NCBI GenBank assembly: GCA_028023455.1
Contig: JAQFVV010006705.1
Location: 124,001 to 188,000 of the forward strand
Origin: Epiperipatus broadwayi
Taxonomy: Eukaryota > Onychophora > Udeonychophora > Euonychophora > Peripatidae
Direction of reading: 5' to 3'
Length of the DNA: 64,000 nucleotides
Made by a program: the position numbers and the translations under genes. This document shows positions 44,531 to 55,359 of this stretch, in pieces (the stretch's first letter is position 1; the number at the start of each line of letters is the position of its first letter). The notes below the pieces were generated by a model, which did no database searches, was not told the DNA's origin, and saw nothing but the letters and a program-made list of their open reading frames with translations.

Positions 44531-45106
44531 CTCTCTCCTATCATTAATCATGAATGTAAAATATACATTTTTAAATGTATTTTTAAATTAATTTTAATTT
44601 TATTTTTGAATGTAAATATTTTTATAGATGATTTGTGATGAATTATTTTTGTAAATATTCTATATTTAATTAATGAAATATCAATAAGTTTGTAGTTTAT
44701 ATCTTCTTAAACCATTTGATTAAATGTCTCTATCACTATCACACTAATTCAGAATTTGGCCATTCTTAACATTTTGACATTTTGTGAGCGTAACTTTGTT
44801 TAGAATATTTTTTGTCCTCAATTGCCTTCTTAAAATTCTTATAAATTACCATATACCCTGGGGGTTTGCTCAAGCACCACATGATTTATCTAGCAACAAA
44901 TTGTTTTCTATTCATGGTTTAGTGCCTTTGTACAGCAGTAGATTCAAAAGCTATAGGTTCATTGATCGCAATTCAAACATATTTCTTCTGGTGGTGTTTA
45001 ACTTTATGTTACCTTTAATGTAACAAACCAGTTTTTCACTTTAGTATCATAGTAGAGTGATTGACTTTAAAAATCTATTGGTATATGGGTTGCAGCTCAG
45101 TTCTGT

Positions 45107-45205
45107 CACTTACGATGCTTGAATGTCACATGATCTTCATTGCACCATCAGTCAATTGATGCTTGAATGTCACATGACCTTCATTGCACCCTCAGTCAAT
45201 TTTAT
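45107..45205 (+). repeat. Tandem duplication, 44-bp unit
   Basis: GATGCTTGAATGTCACATGA followed by TCTTCATTGCACCATCAGTC is repeated at 45114 and 45158 with two changes. CACATGATC echoes the outer ends of MITE A. Confidence 0.7.
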
Positions 45206-45399
45206 GATTGCCCTCTATTTTTCACTAGGGTTGTTATTGGGCTGACATTTCTATAACTGTATCATTTTTTTTTGTTATTATCTTTTTTACTTCCAAACAA
45301 TTTTTGTATGGTAGATGTTTGTATACACAGCATATATTAGATACGAATATATACAGTATATTTAAACCAACTGTGGGAAAATGGAAACGAATTTGCATG

Positions 45400-46620
45400 C
45401 ACTATCATTATAGCATTTTTCTCTTTATCAGAATACTTGTAAGTATGGTAATTCCATTATTTTAGATTGCTGAGTTACTATCATCATAACTCATACTAGC
45501 TTGATACTGAATTTTTTTTATAGTGTAATTTCTGTACTATTACCTTCATTGATTTTTTAATTGAAAAAAAAATCTGAAGGGTTCAGTATCTTATGGACAG
45601 TCAGCAAATAGCAATAATCTTTATTGTTTTTGAAGGATGAATTTTAAAGTTTCATTTTCGCTCAAAGTTTTTGGAAAAAAAGAATATGACTTTTTGTTTG
45701 TTATTAAATAATTTTGACTATTTTTTCACTGTAATTGGTTGATAGTTATTTAAAACAAAAAGAATGCAAATATTCAATTTAATTTTATTCATTTATGTTT
45801 TATTTTTATAAATAGAAATTAATGAACTTGACCATAATATTAACAATGAAAATCATTGCATAGGTTTACAACACTTCATGTGAAACTCATCATATAATAT
45901 CATCACCTGTCAAAATTGATATTGTGTTCAAATGTTCATTTTCGTTTAAAGTTTTTGGAATAAAAAAGTATGATTTTTTTGCTTGTTTATTAAATGTTTC
46001 TGGTTGGGTTTTCACTCCAATTGGTTGATAATTATTTAAAATAAAAAGAATACTCATATTCAATTCAAATTTATTCATTTATATTTAATTTTTATAAATA
46101 AAAGTTAATGAACTTCATTGTAATATTAACCATGAAAATAACAGCTTTCATTTGACCATGCTTTCATTGCATAATATCATCAGCTGTCAAAATCAATCTG
46201 ATATTAGAATTTTTTCAAATATTTTAATACTTATAAAGCAAATATCCGATTTTAAAGCACAATTTGACAGATTTATCACAAATCCACATTTGTTCATTTG
46301 CATTTAAAACAACTTAAAATAAAAAAGAATTCATTCATTTTCTGAAAAAGTGTTTATACTAATGTCATTGGTAATTATGTCTCTTGTCCTTAATTACAAC
46401 TCAATTTTTTTTAAAATTTATAAACTTCAAATATAATTTTTTAAAATATTATTTATAAAATTAAATTAAAAAAAGATCAAGTCCAATTTATAAAATTAAA
46501 AAGAAATCAAGTCCAATTTTTTGAGTTTTAATATAAAATAAAGATTTTATGCAGAAGTGAAATGTTGAGCATTTTTAAAAGCTTCCGCTAAGTGTAATAA
46601 TGACAAATATCATAATTTAA
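45400..46620 (+). repeat. Family X repeat, copy 3 with 284-bp tandem duplication
   Basis: The longest copy. Landmarks: AAATCTGAAGGGTTCAGTAT (45570), TTATGGACAGTCAGCAAATA, TGTGAAACTCATCATATAAT (45879), AAGCAAATATCCGAT (46217), AAGAAATCAAGTCCAATTTT (46501), AAATGTTGAGCATTTTT. A segment beginning TTCATTTTCG is present twice, at 45651 and 45935 (period 284), each with a CCAAT-type AATTGGTTGATA. No frame of note. Confidence 0.55.
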
Positions 46621-46854
46621 AAGGGTTAATAAGTACAGCCTCTTCAAATTAAATGTATAACCACGAAAATGATTTTCTTCTCCCATTCTGTCATCGGAAT
46701 ACCCAAAACTATAAAACTGAATATCTGTATTTTCATTGATTAAAACAGCACACAATAAAAAAAGTCATTCCATTTCTAGTCTTATGAATCGAACACATGC
46801 TCAGAATGTTTTAAAGATTTTCACACTGAACAATTTTCTTTTTCAAATATTCAA

Positions 46855-46980
46855 AACATTGATACAATAGATTGGATAGTTGTAGAGATCTTGAAAATTT
46901 GAATTCAAGTCTCTTATAATTACATTAATTTTACTATAGACAATATGCATGTATTTAAATATTATATATGTGATTTTACT
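46855..46980 (+). mobile_element. Hammerhead/tRNA-like repeat, tRNA-like part only (R5)
   Basis: AGATTGGATAGTTGTAGAGA (A box region) and TTGAATTCAAGTCTC (B box region), then TTATAATTACATTAA and GTATTTAAATATTATATATG, collinear with 22218-22325. No hammerhead attached. Confidence 0.55.
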
Positions 46981-47280
46981 TTTAATATATTTGACATGAA
47001 TAAAAGCTTGACAAACAGGGGCAAGAGTATTATAATAAAAAGCAGTTTTTTTGTAAAATATTTAATGCCCTGCTTAAGGTCACGAGCATAAATATGTAAA
47101 TAAGTGTTTACTATATGTAAATTGATTTCTGTATATAAAACAACTGTGTTTTACTGACTATAATTTATTTTTTATCACAATTGTGGGTGAGTTTGTTTTT
47201 ATGTGAATCTATTCTGTCTCCAATAGTTAGTTATTCTTGGCATCATAAATATGCCAGCATAAATTTTGAATGCTGCCCAA

Positions 47281-47345
47281 ATTTTTTTTTCTCATATATC
47301 ATAGCATTGGTCGGGATGCAAACCCACAACCATCTGCAACCAATA
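47281..47345 (-). mobile_element. SINE family S1 fragment
   Basis: The plus strand shows CATAGCATTGGTCGGGATGC and AAACCCACAACC, the reverse of the S1 B-box end. The A-box half is not recognisable. Confidence 0.45.
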
Positions 47346-48119
47346 ACCCATTTGATAATTAAGATTTACTGCTTGAAAATATGCCCAAGAATGCTCAGCA
47401 AATTAAGTAAAATATATATTTCATAAAGATAATGTTGCAATTGTTAGTATTTTTTCTTAAAAATATATCTTCTGACAAGTAGATAGCAGTGACATCTATT
47501 TGCAAAAAAATATTAATATGTATATCTTAGAATCATTCATATATATCAAAGATTATGTAAACATAGCTACAAAAGAATTATTTTATGAATATTTTTATAG
47601 AATGCAGCTTTTGGCTTTTCTAATTTCCATACCTTTATATCAAAACAAAAACTCTCATGATATGCTGTTTTTGGTATTTAACCATCTTTATTTCTAAAAT
47701 ATATGATCACTGATTTAATCAGGCCTATATTGCTGGACATGTAGGTTAGATGACTTCAAAACCTTAAATGTACTGAAATTAATAGACTGAATACCATAAT
47801 AAAACATAATAGTGACTGTTCGATGGGTATAAGAAATCTTAATTCCACACTGACAAGGGCCAATTAACCCCAAAAATTAATAGAAGTCATGAAATTACCA
47901 TCTGAAAGCGACAAGCATAGTTCACATGCTCATAGTATATTAGTGAGACAGTAACATCGGAAGAATAGAGGAAACATACTACTGAAAACATATGTTATCC
48001 TTATGTGATACTACTAACAAGGGAATATATCTGCAAAGTTTAATCCAAGTTTACATTTTTCTCAAAATATTTAGTGTTAAGAAAGATCAAATATCTTTAC
48101 TGTCCGAGAGTTCGTTAAA

Positions 48120-48220
48120 AAATATTGAGAGGCAAAAGTGCCATATCTGGAATTGATCCGAGGACTTTACGCTCCATAGTCTGATACTCTGTCACTGCAT
48201 TGAACTAGTTTAACTTGTAA
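48120..48220 (-). repeat. tRNA-like fragment
   Basis: The minus strand reads TGCAGTGACAGAGTATCAG (A-box-like) and CTCGGATCAATTCCAG (B-box-like) about 40 bp apart. Family unassigned. Confidence 0.4.
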
Positions 48221-48533
48221 TTACAATTTGATTACTTATAATTACATAGATGGCGCTGAAGTAGAGTTAATAGAGTGAATTACTATTGCTAATGCAAACT
48301 AGATTCTCACATTTTAGTAATTTTATTACTCATTCTATTTTATCTTTCACAAAAGCACCCTTAATCTTCATCATGACAGTTCATTACTTTTTCCCATAAA
48401 CCTTTACTATATTGTATCATAGCTTCTGTTATGTCTCATTATACGATAACAAGAGAAATTCCTTTGAGAAAGTTTTATACAATGATTTAACATGTTTTGT
48501 AATAGCTATCAGTTATTAGTGAATCATTAATAT

Positions 48534-48640
48534 ATACGGAAGTAAATCAATCTTCAAACATGCGCCATTTTAATATAAATTGACCGCGCTACGATTTATA
48601 TTAAAACAGCGCATGTGTGAAGATTGATCTACTTCCGTTT
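48534..48640. mobile_element. Small TIR element (MITE), 45-bp arms
   Basis: Left arm 48536-48580 and right arm 48594-48638 pair over 45 bp with about four differences (ACGGAAGTAAATCAATCTTC at the left; ACGGAAGTAGATCAATCTTC reversed at the right), with a 13-bp CpG-rich centre (TGACCGCGCTACG). Both ends abut TA, compatible with a TA target duplication as made by Tc1/mariner transposases. No coding capacity. Confidence 0.75.
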
Positions 48641-48969
48641 ATATTACAATAATAGTGTGCTGTATAAAGTAAAAATATTTATCAATGAAGATAATTTTTA
48701 TGTACATATTTGAATAATGCTTTAAAATAAATGTCTGATTTTAATTATGTATCCTCAGAGTCAAATTAAAAATGAAGCTATATAAAATAAAATATTGCGC
48801 TTTTGTGATTTGGTTTTTGTATAAACTTTTATCTTTTGCAAAAATGTAAGAGATGGCATTGCATTGTTTGTTATGACAGTAATTAGTGCTATTCATCTTT
48901 TGATGAACAGATTATTATAAATTTTAAAAACAAAAACTCTGTTCACTTTATCTGAAACCTTATTCTGAA

Positions 48970-49190
48970 TATACGTTGGATTAACTTTTAAAGGTCTAGA
49001 AAAATTCAAGTTTTATTTAAACGTTCAAATACATTCAATTGTTAATAGTACCACACAGATAACACAATTTTTCTAGTGGTAGTATTATTTTCTCTTCTTC
49101 GGGGGTTACTAGCCTGATCAGTAATAGATTTAAGAATTGAACCTGGGACTTTTAGCTACATGTATACTAACTTAGAAAGTTCTCCCAATT
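48970..49190 (-). mobile_element. tRNA-derived SINE family S2 fragment
   Basis: The minus strand carries the B box region AGGTTCAATTC, then TACTGATCAGGCTAGTAACC, ACAATTGAATG and the TTTAAATAAAACTTGAATT end, in the S2 order. Diverged. Confidence 0.55.
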
Positions 49191-49627
49191 TCCCCATTTT
49201 TTTCTTAAGAGCAAAGTTAATTAGTGGTTTCTAAACATTATGAATTTTTAAACTAGTTTGACTTATTGAGTTATTTGGCATTATCGTGTGAAGTGCTTCA
49301 AAAATTTCTTATTTTTCCTTTCCGTCTAATATTATTGTTTTTCATAATCAAATAACTGTTAGTGATATATACATGAATTGCCATTTTGGAAACATCTGTT
49401 TTTTTCTTCTTTTTGATCATATACCTAGTGCTCTTTTAATCATTTTATAATGAGGCGACTAGTTTCATCGATATGTTCTTCCATATCCATATGGTATTTT
49501 GTAGATACAGAGTTTGTTTTTCGTTTTTGAATAAGTTATCAAATGCATATTATATATATATATATATTGTATATTGTCTAAGTCAGTTTACTTTATAAAT
49601 TAAAAATATATAAAATAAATAAATAGA

Positions 49628-49835
49628 AGGGTTTGTTACTTGAAGTTCATACGAAGTTCAAAAACTGTAAATGCTGGACTTGAACTGTGGTCCATGGAAC
49701 TTAAGTTTAAGTTTTTCACTCTACCACTGGATAGCGTTTTAAGATAATCAAATGGTTTGTTACTTGCAAGTTGACATAATGTTTGAGCACAAAAATGACA
49801 GCATTGAGTCATGATCCAAAAAGCCATCACTTCCA
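49628..49835 (-). repeat. Two adjacent tRNA-derived SINE-like fragments
   Basis: First piece (49628-49740): reversed, CCAGTGGTAGAGTG (A box) and AGTTCAAGTCCAGC (B box), with the 3' end AACTTCAAGTAACAAACCC. The second (49748-49835) shares GGTTTGTTACTTGCAAGTT and GAGCACAAAAATGACAGC but lacks clear boxes. The minus frame at 49636-49836 is a by-product. Confidence 0.55.
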
Positions 49836-49984
49836 TCGCACAAATTCACACATGATATATATATATATAAGATAAAATATGCTTTAAATAAATTTATTCA
49901 AAAAGGATATTACTAATCAGTTTCAATTTTCCAGGCAATGCATAAGGGTTTTAGTAAGTTTTATTCTTATTTTATTACATAAAA

Positions 49985-50160
49985 ATATCTAGATACCCAT
50001 TAACCAACCAGTGTTGGATGGTTGACCAAGATAACTATGGACTGGCTATTTAGAGAAAAAAGTTAGCCTGCTTGGAATTAGGATAAAATTCAAAGTTTTA
50101 TCTCGTCTTAATTTGAATCCATGACTAACTATTGCACTGCAAGACTCTTTCATTAAAAAC
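49985..50160 (-). repeat. SINE-like fragment with shared 3' domain
   Basis: Contains TCTAGATACCCATTAACCAAC, related to TAGATACCCATTTACTGATC at 58650 and 58722, and at 50110-50150 a tRNA-like reverse segment (TTGAATCCATGAC...CACTGCAAGACTC) related to 7630-7686. Confidence 0.45.
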
Positions 50161-50598
50161 AAAATGCTCACATAATAAAGACATGGTTTATTATATAAAC
50201 ACCCAGTGGCTAATAGTGTGAAATAAAGGACATTCGATTTAAATGTTTAATAATACAAATTGCAAATGTGATGCACTTTTACATTAATTTTAAATTGGTT
50301 ACGAATATGGCGCAAATGTGTTTTGTGCATGTATTAATAGAATCGATTTTATTATTAAGTTTACTTATTGCCAAATTACATGTTTACATATATTGATATA
50401 CAGTATTAATGTAAACTTTGACAAAATAAAATTGATTTTAATCTTTTAAGTTGTAATGGTAAAACTGTTTATAATATACACAACAGAAAATTAATAATAT
50501 TTGGCTTTCACATAACCCAAATCACTACAAAGTAATAGAATATTAATCAAATTTTTGCATTATTATTCTGTATTGGAGCTTGACATTAAGATGCTATG

Positions 50599-51272
50599 TA
50601 ATAATAATAAAGATGATAATGATAATGATAAAAATAACAACAACAACAACAATAATAATAATAATAATAAACAATAATAATAACAACAACAATAATAATA
50701 ATACTAAAAATGATGATGATGATGATAGGACAACAATAATAATAACTAATAATATTAAATATGATGATGATGATGATGATAATAATAATAATAACAATAA
50801 CAACAATAATAAAGATTATGGTAATGAAATAATAATAACAACAACAATAAAGATGGTAATAATGATAATAATAATAACAGTAACAACAATAATAATATCA
50901 ACAACAACAATAATAATAAAGATAATGATGATGATAATAATAATAACAATCACAATAATAACAACAATAATAAAGATAATAATGATGGTTATAATAATAG
51001 CAACTACAATAATAATTATAATGATAATAAAGTTGATAATAATAACAACAACAATAATAAAGATAATGATGATAATAATAACAACAATACAATAATAAGA
51101 ACAACAACAATAATGATAAAGATGATAATGCTGATGATAATAATAACAACAATAATAATTATAATAATAAAAAAGATGATAATGATAATAACAACAACAA
51201 CAATAATAATAAAGGTGATAATGATGATGATAATAAAATGTTAATATTTATTATTGTTATTGTTGTTGTATT
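50599..51272 (+). repeat. Long imperfect trinucleotide array (AAT/AAC/GAT)
   Basis: About 670 bp made almost wholly of AAT, AAC and GAT units in mixed order, with occasional AAG and GGT. At 51236-51268 it switches to the complementary ATT/GTT units, making a hairpin-capable end. Long frames across it (for example 171 codons from 50580) are artefacts of the repeat and not genes. Confidence 0.95.
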
Positions 51273-51287
51273 AATGATTTGGTATTC

Positions 51288-51390
51288 AGAAATTCATAAA
51301 ACATTTGAGCACAAAAACTGATAGAGTTAGGCTATGATCTATAAAACTTGAACTCTGGTCCACCACTCTACCACTGCAACAAACCATAAT
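51288..51390 (-). repeat. tRNA-derived SINE-like fragment
   Basis: The minus strand reads GCAGTGGTAGAGTGGTGG (A box), AGAGTTCAAGTTTTATAG (B box region), and the 3' sequence TTTTGTGCTCAAATG seen also at 49785. It directly follows the trinucleotide array. Confidence 0.5.
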
Positions 51391-51634
51391 GGCACCATAA
51401 TTCATTATTTTTCCTTTAGACTAATAACTTTATAAGCTGCATGTTTTTTTTATTTGTGAATGCTTGAAAAAAATATAATAATTTCTATCAGTTTAGGAGT
51501 ATCATTTGCACTAATTAATCCTTCTGCGCTGCAACAAATTGAATTGTTCTTTCTGGTGATAATTTTTTACACTTTCAACTTTGATTTTAACATTAAACTA
51601 TTAGTATATATCAGATTTTAATAAATTGAACCTG

Positions 51635-51910
51635 AAACAGAGGCAAAACTTTCCATACAGTAATGCCACCCAGTGCAAGCAGAATAATCAATGGATGCAA
51701 GATTTGTGCATAAAATCTTTGTCTAGTATCTACTCATCCAATATCACCAGATTAGTTTCTAGCTTGTGGCTTTCATCATTGAAGAGTCTTGGGTCTGACA
51801 GCACTGCATGTAGGCCTTAGGATTGTGGGGCACTATGGTATAGAGAGTTTTTCCTGTTTTAACAGCTTGTGTAAGTATAGTAAATGATGATCATGTGATG
51901 TTTATTGATT
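51635..51910. mobile_element. Foldback MITE family A, right-arm deletion
   Basis: The left arm AGAGGCAAAACTTTCCATAC runs through GCAAGCAGAATAATCAATGG, TACTCATCCAATATCACCAG and TTCATCATTGAAGAG; the right arm is reduced to GGCACTATGGTATAGAGAG and TTTTTCCTGTTTTAA. The outer segment GCTTGTGTAAGTATAG and GATCATGTGATG (to 51910) mirrors the outer left segment at 9068. Confidence 0.65.
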
Positions 51911-51914
51911 TAAA

Positions 51915-53340
51915 TGAGACTTGTTTTGGTAAAAATATACAATTGCAAATGTAAAAAATTCTAAAAAAATCATATTTGAACAATGCAAATATTGAAAAAA
52001 TAAATTTGTAATGATTATAACAAAATCATCATTGAATGATTGGTAGAGCAGAAAGAGTTAGAAAATGAATGAAATCTTTTTTAATTGAAATTTGTATTTA
52101 GATTGCACATGAATAAATGTTGATCTCTGATAAATCTATCAAATTCTGTTTTAAAATAATAAAACTGCTTTTTAATTTTTAGAATACAATTAATCCAAAT
52201 AAAGTGTCACAATAGTATATTAATCATCATTTGCATAAGACAGCATAATCAGAATGCCAAGGTTTTCTTTTTTAACATTACACTAAAATTATTACTTCCT
52301 ATTTTTAAAAATCAAACATATACTTATAAAATAATAGTGTTCATTTCTAATAATTATTACAGAATTAATGTGTAATAATAATCACAAATCTTAATAAATG
52401 TCACAAAAAAATCAAGTTTTTGGTTATTCCAAAATATTTCTCAAAGTAATCTTGCAGATGATTTCAAAATGGATTATGATGGACTAAGTTCATCAAAGAT
52501 GTAGCCACTGCTTTTTGATTATACTGGCCATTTTAAATTTTTTAAAATTGAAAAATGAAAATACAAATGTACACAGGTTTACTAATTTAATTAAAAAAAT
52601 AGCAAAATATCTTGGTAGATGGCTGCCCATATGGAATTTTAAATTAACATGATTACCATGATTTTTTGACTTTCTCTGAAGTAAACAAGCCTCACAAATT
52701 AATAGAACAGATAGTCATAGAGTTAAAGTTTGAATAGAATAAACATCAAAACAATTTGCATTTGAAAATGAATTTATTTCTGATCTTTTTTTTATTATAT
52801 GCTTATTGCTTATACCATATATACCTTTCAGAGTTTTCATGATCCAAATTTTTAATTTTTCATTCGATTGGCTAATTTTGCTTTTGTAATTTTATCTGTT
52901 GATTGAACAGAAATAACATAATCATTATTAGTAGTACGTTATAGAATTAAATATTTTACAAATGAATGTAATGGCTCCTGTTAAGATATATCTTGATATT
53001 TTATACATATTAAGTGTACCTGCTTTCATTTATTAAGGGAAGAAATGAGTTGGTAGTTAATAACAAAGTGTCAAATTATTAAACCACATTCAAGGGGAAT
53101 CATATAATATAATTCTAGAGAAGTCTACATGATATTCCCTTAATCATCCACCTAAAATGCATTCTCTTTTTTTCCCTAAAATTTTATTTATCACATCCAG
53201 TGGTGATTTAATTGCATGTATCCATTAATTGCAGTGGACTTATAAAATCTGTTTGATATTCTAAATTACTTAAATATCCCTTTAATTATGAGCTTAGTTT
53301 GATGTTATGACTAGAATCATATGTCTTTTTGTCTGAAGGT
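51915..53340. other. AT-rich stretch with a reversed family X scrap
   Basis: No gene. 52075-52165 reversed carries ATTTATCAGAGATCAACATTTATTC-like sequence of family X. 53210-53330 is unremarkable. Confidence 0.3.
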
Positions 53341-53362
53341 TTGTGATGATGGTATATTGTTA

Positions 53363-53478
53363 GATGTAATATGGTGGACTATTTGCATCATCTATGACTG
53401 AATGTTGAATGTATAGACAAATTTCTATACATTCAACATTCACTCATAGATGATAGAAATAGTCCAACATATCACATC
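53363..53478. repeat. Perfect-looking small inverted repeat, 55-bp arms
   Basis: Arms 53363-53417 and 53424-53478 with a 6-bp centre: ACTGAATGTTGAATGTATAGA against TCTATACATTCAACATTCACT. The same arm sequence stands alone at 25473-25528 beside a SINE S2 tail, so this is probably two SINE S2 3' ends joined tail to tail. Confidence 0.65.
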
Positions 53479-53661
53479 ATATGTCTGAATGTTTAGATTG
53501 TGAATATTGATTTTATGGAATATTGTATCACATAAAGAATTTTTTATAAAGTATGGATATGCAAAGCTGAATATATCTTTTAGTAGATGTGCCAAAATAT
53601 AGCTAATCATGAAGATTTGAGTTCTAAATTAGTGCTAATCAATCAAAGTTTGACTATTCCA

Positions 53662-53930
53662 TTGGAATATATGTATATATATTAAACTTAATTTTACATA
53701 AAGCTAGACATTTCCCAAATGCAAATCATATGATAACAGCCAAATCTAATATAACTATAAATCTACAATCTGTTGTCAAGGCAATTTCTCTAAGTAAAAT
53801 GTGTATTTCCATTCAATTGGAATATATATATATATGATTTTGCATAAAGCTAGACATTTTCTAAATGTAAATCACATGATAACAGCCCAATGAACCTATA
53901 ATCTGTTGTCAAGACAATTTCTATAAAATA
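53662..53930 (+). repeat. Tandem duplication, 155-bp unit
   Basis: TTGGAATATATG, AAAGCTAGACATTT, AATCATATGATAACAGCC and ATCTGTTGTCAAGGCAATTTC occur at 53662 on and again from 53817 with minor changes. Confidence 0.7.
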
Positions 53931-53990
53931 AAAGGTATAGTCCATCTTTTATTTACTGAAGTTGCCATGACAACAGATTGAAAATTCATG
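53905..53990. promoter_or_regulatory. Inverted repeat containing an RFX X-box-like site
   Basis: AATCTGTTGTCAAGACAATTTC and GAAGTTGCCATGACAACAGATT are inverted. GTTGCCATGACAAC (53961-53974) is a close match to the RFX X-box. Only a sequence match; no gene lies nearby. Confidence 0.25.
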
Positions 53991-54429
53991 GTGTAGATAA
54001 GTTTGGGTTAGGAGATTTATATATATGTGCATATATATAACTATTAAGTAAAAATTATTCACAAAATATGTGTGTTGTGAGAGAGAATGGTTGGAACTTT
54101 TACACTTTAATGGGTAGTTATAATGTAACTTAATATTTGAAAGTCATATGATCATGTATACTTTTCTACACCTCAACTATTAATTGCTATGCATATTGTT
54201 TTTGCTGCAATGTTTATTCTCCACAAGATATTTATATGCTTATAATAAATATCTCTATATCATGTGACAGGAGTTAATTAGACAAATTTGACTTTTGCTT
54301 GGCATACTCAACTGCGTATATATTAAGGCATAAAATACCACCAGCTAACAAGTTTTTATATGTAAATAACTTCACAGTAGTTATAACTTTCAAATTATCT
54401 TCCATAACTGATTATGAATGTTCATCTTT

Positions 54430-54442
54430 GGGGGGGGGGGGG
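54430..54442 (+). repeat. Poly-G tract (13 G)
   Basis: Thirteen consecutive G at the 3' border of the LINE L copy; equivalently a C-run after the LINE 3' end on the minus strand. Confidence 0.9.
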
Positions 54443-55225
54443 CAATGCGATATGATGCACTATGGCTTCTCCTTTCTTGGAATCAGGAATTTCTCAGCCA
54501 CTATGCCCACCCTAAGTTTTTCCCCTATTCTTCTCTATCCTGCTCCATGCCATTTCCACAACATCATTTGTCCATGCTATAACCTTTATATATAGACCCC
54601 CTTTACCTTTTTCCAAACCCAGTATAAAAACCCAAAAACCCACTTTCTGTATATTTACTTTGTTTATATTTATTCTCCCACAATTTTATTAATTGCATCC
54701 TTTCTGCTTGTAAGCATTTACATTCAATTAACAAATGCCTAATATTTTCTATACCTTCCTTACACAACTTGCAGACAAATCACCCATATTTTTCCATTTA
54801 TGTCTATATTCCCTTGTTGCTAACAATCCTGTTCGAACCGCAAACTGTAAACTACTTTTCTTGCTATTATCATAATTAATTCGCACCCAATATTTTGTTT
54901 ACTTCTATGCATATTTAAACTCTTTTTACTCACCATACTAGTTCTCCATTTCTCCAACTCCCTATACGATTCATACCACTTGTAACAATTGTGTTTTAAC
55001 AAATCAAGACTCATCTGATAAGGATGGCCTTTTGTACCTCTTACTAAAATGGACAATATCCATTTTCCAATCATTATCGAATGTTTAGCTGGGTTGGTAA
55101 TGCATTTTCTATTTGAATGAAAACTCCTGCTTATTAACTTGGCTAATAATATTCTCTCCTTTGATGCGTCTGTATGAACAGAAGGCAGTTGCGCATTTAC
55201 TCTAGTTCGTGTTTTAGCTGTGTTT
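54443..55225 (-). pseudogene. LINE lineage L, longest C-terminal piece
   Basis: The minus strand is open from about 55222 to 54820 (first ATG of the listed frame at 55074, but the frame extends upstream: VHTDASKERILLAKLISRSF, then KHSIMIGKW). It continues with YESYRELEKWRTSM and KQNIGCELI, matching the 18253-17993 copy, then breaks. The product would be the C-terminal tail of a non-LTR retrotransposon ORF2, beyond the reverse transcriptase. The 3' UTR extends to 54443. A SINE S1 lies against its upstream end. Inactive, 5'-truncated. Confidence 0.65.
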
Positions 55226-55350
55226 TTTTTTACCTTTATTTATTTATTTTTTCTCCATGTGTCATAGCATCGGCCGGGAAGCGAACCCGCTAACCTGGGA
55301 CAACTTCTTGTAAGGTAGCTGTGCAGACCACTTGACTACCAACGCTTGAC
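55225..55350 (-). mobile_element. tRNA-derived SINE family S1, best copy
   Basis: The minus strand starts at 55350 with CGTTGG, then the A box TAGTCAAGTGG (55338-55328), a variable arm, the B box GGTTCGCTTCC (55287-55277), then CGATGCTATGACACATGG and an (ATAAA)n tail (55252-55225). Both boxes match the Pol III consensus closely. Transcription by Pol III and mobilisation by a partner LINE are inferred from the family type. Confidence 0.8.
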
Positions 55351-55359
55351 GTTTATTTG

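Noticed and set aside
50580-51152. Long open frames on both strands (up to 171 codons), rich in Asn, Ile and Thr or in Leu and Tyr
   Set aside because: They are translations of the trinucleotide array and appear in several frames at once; no non-repetitive coding part.
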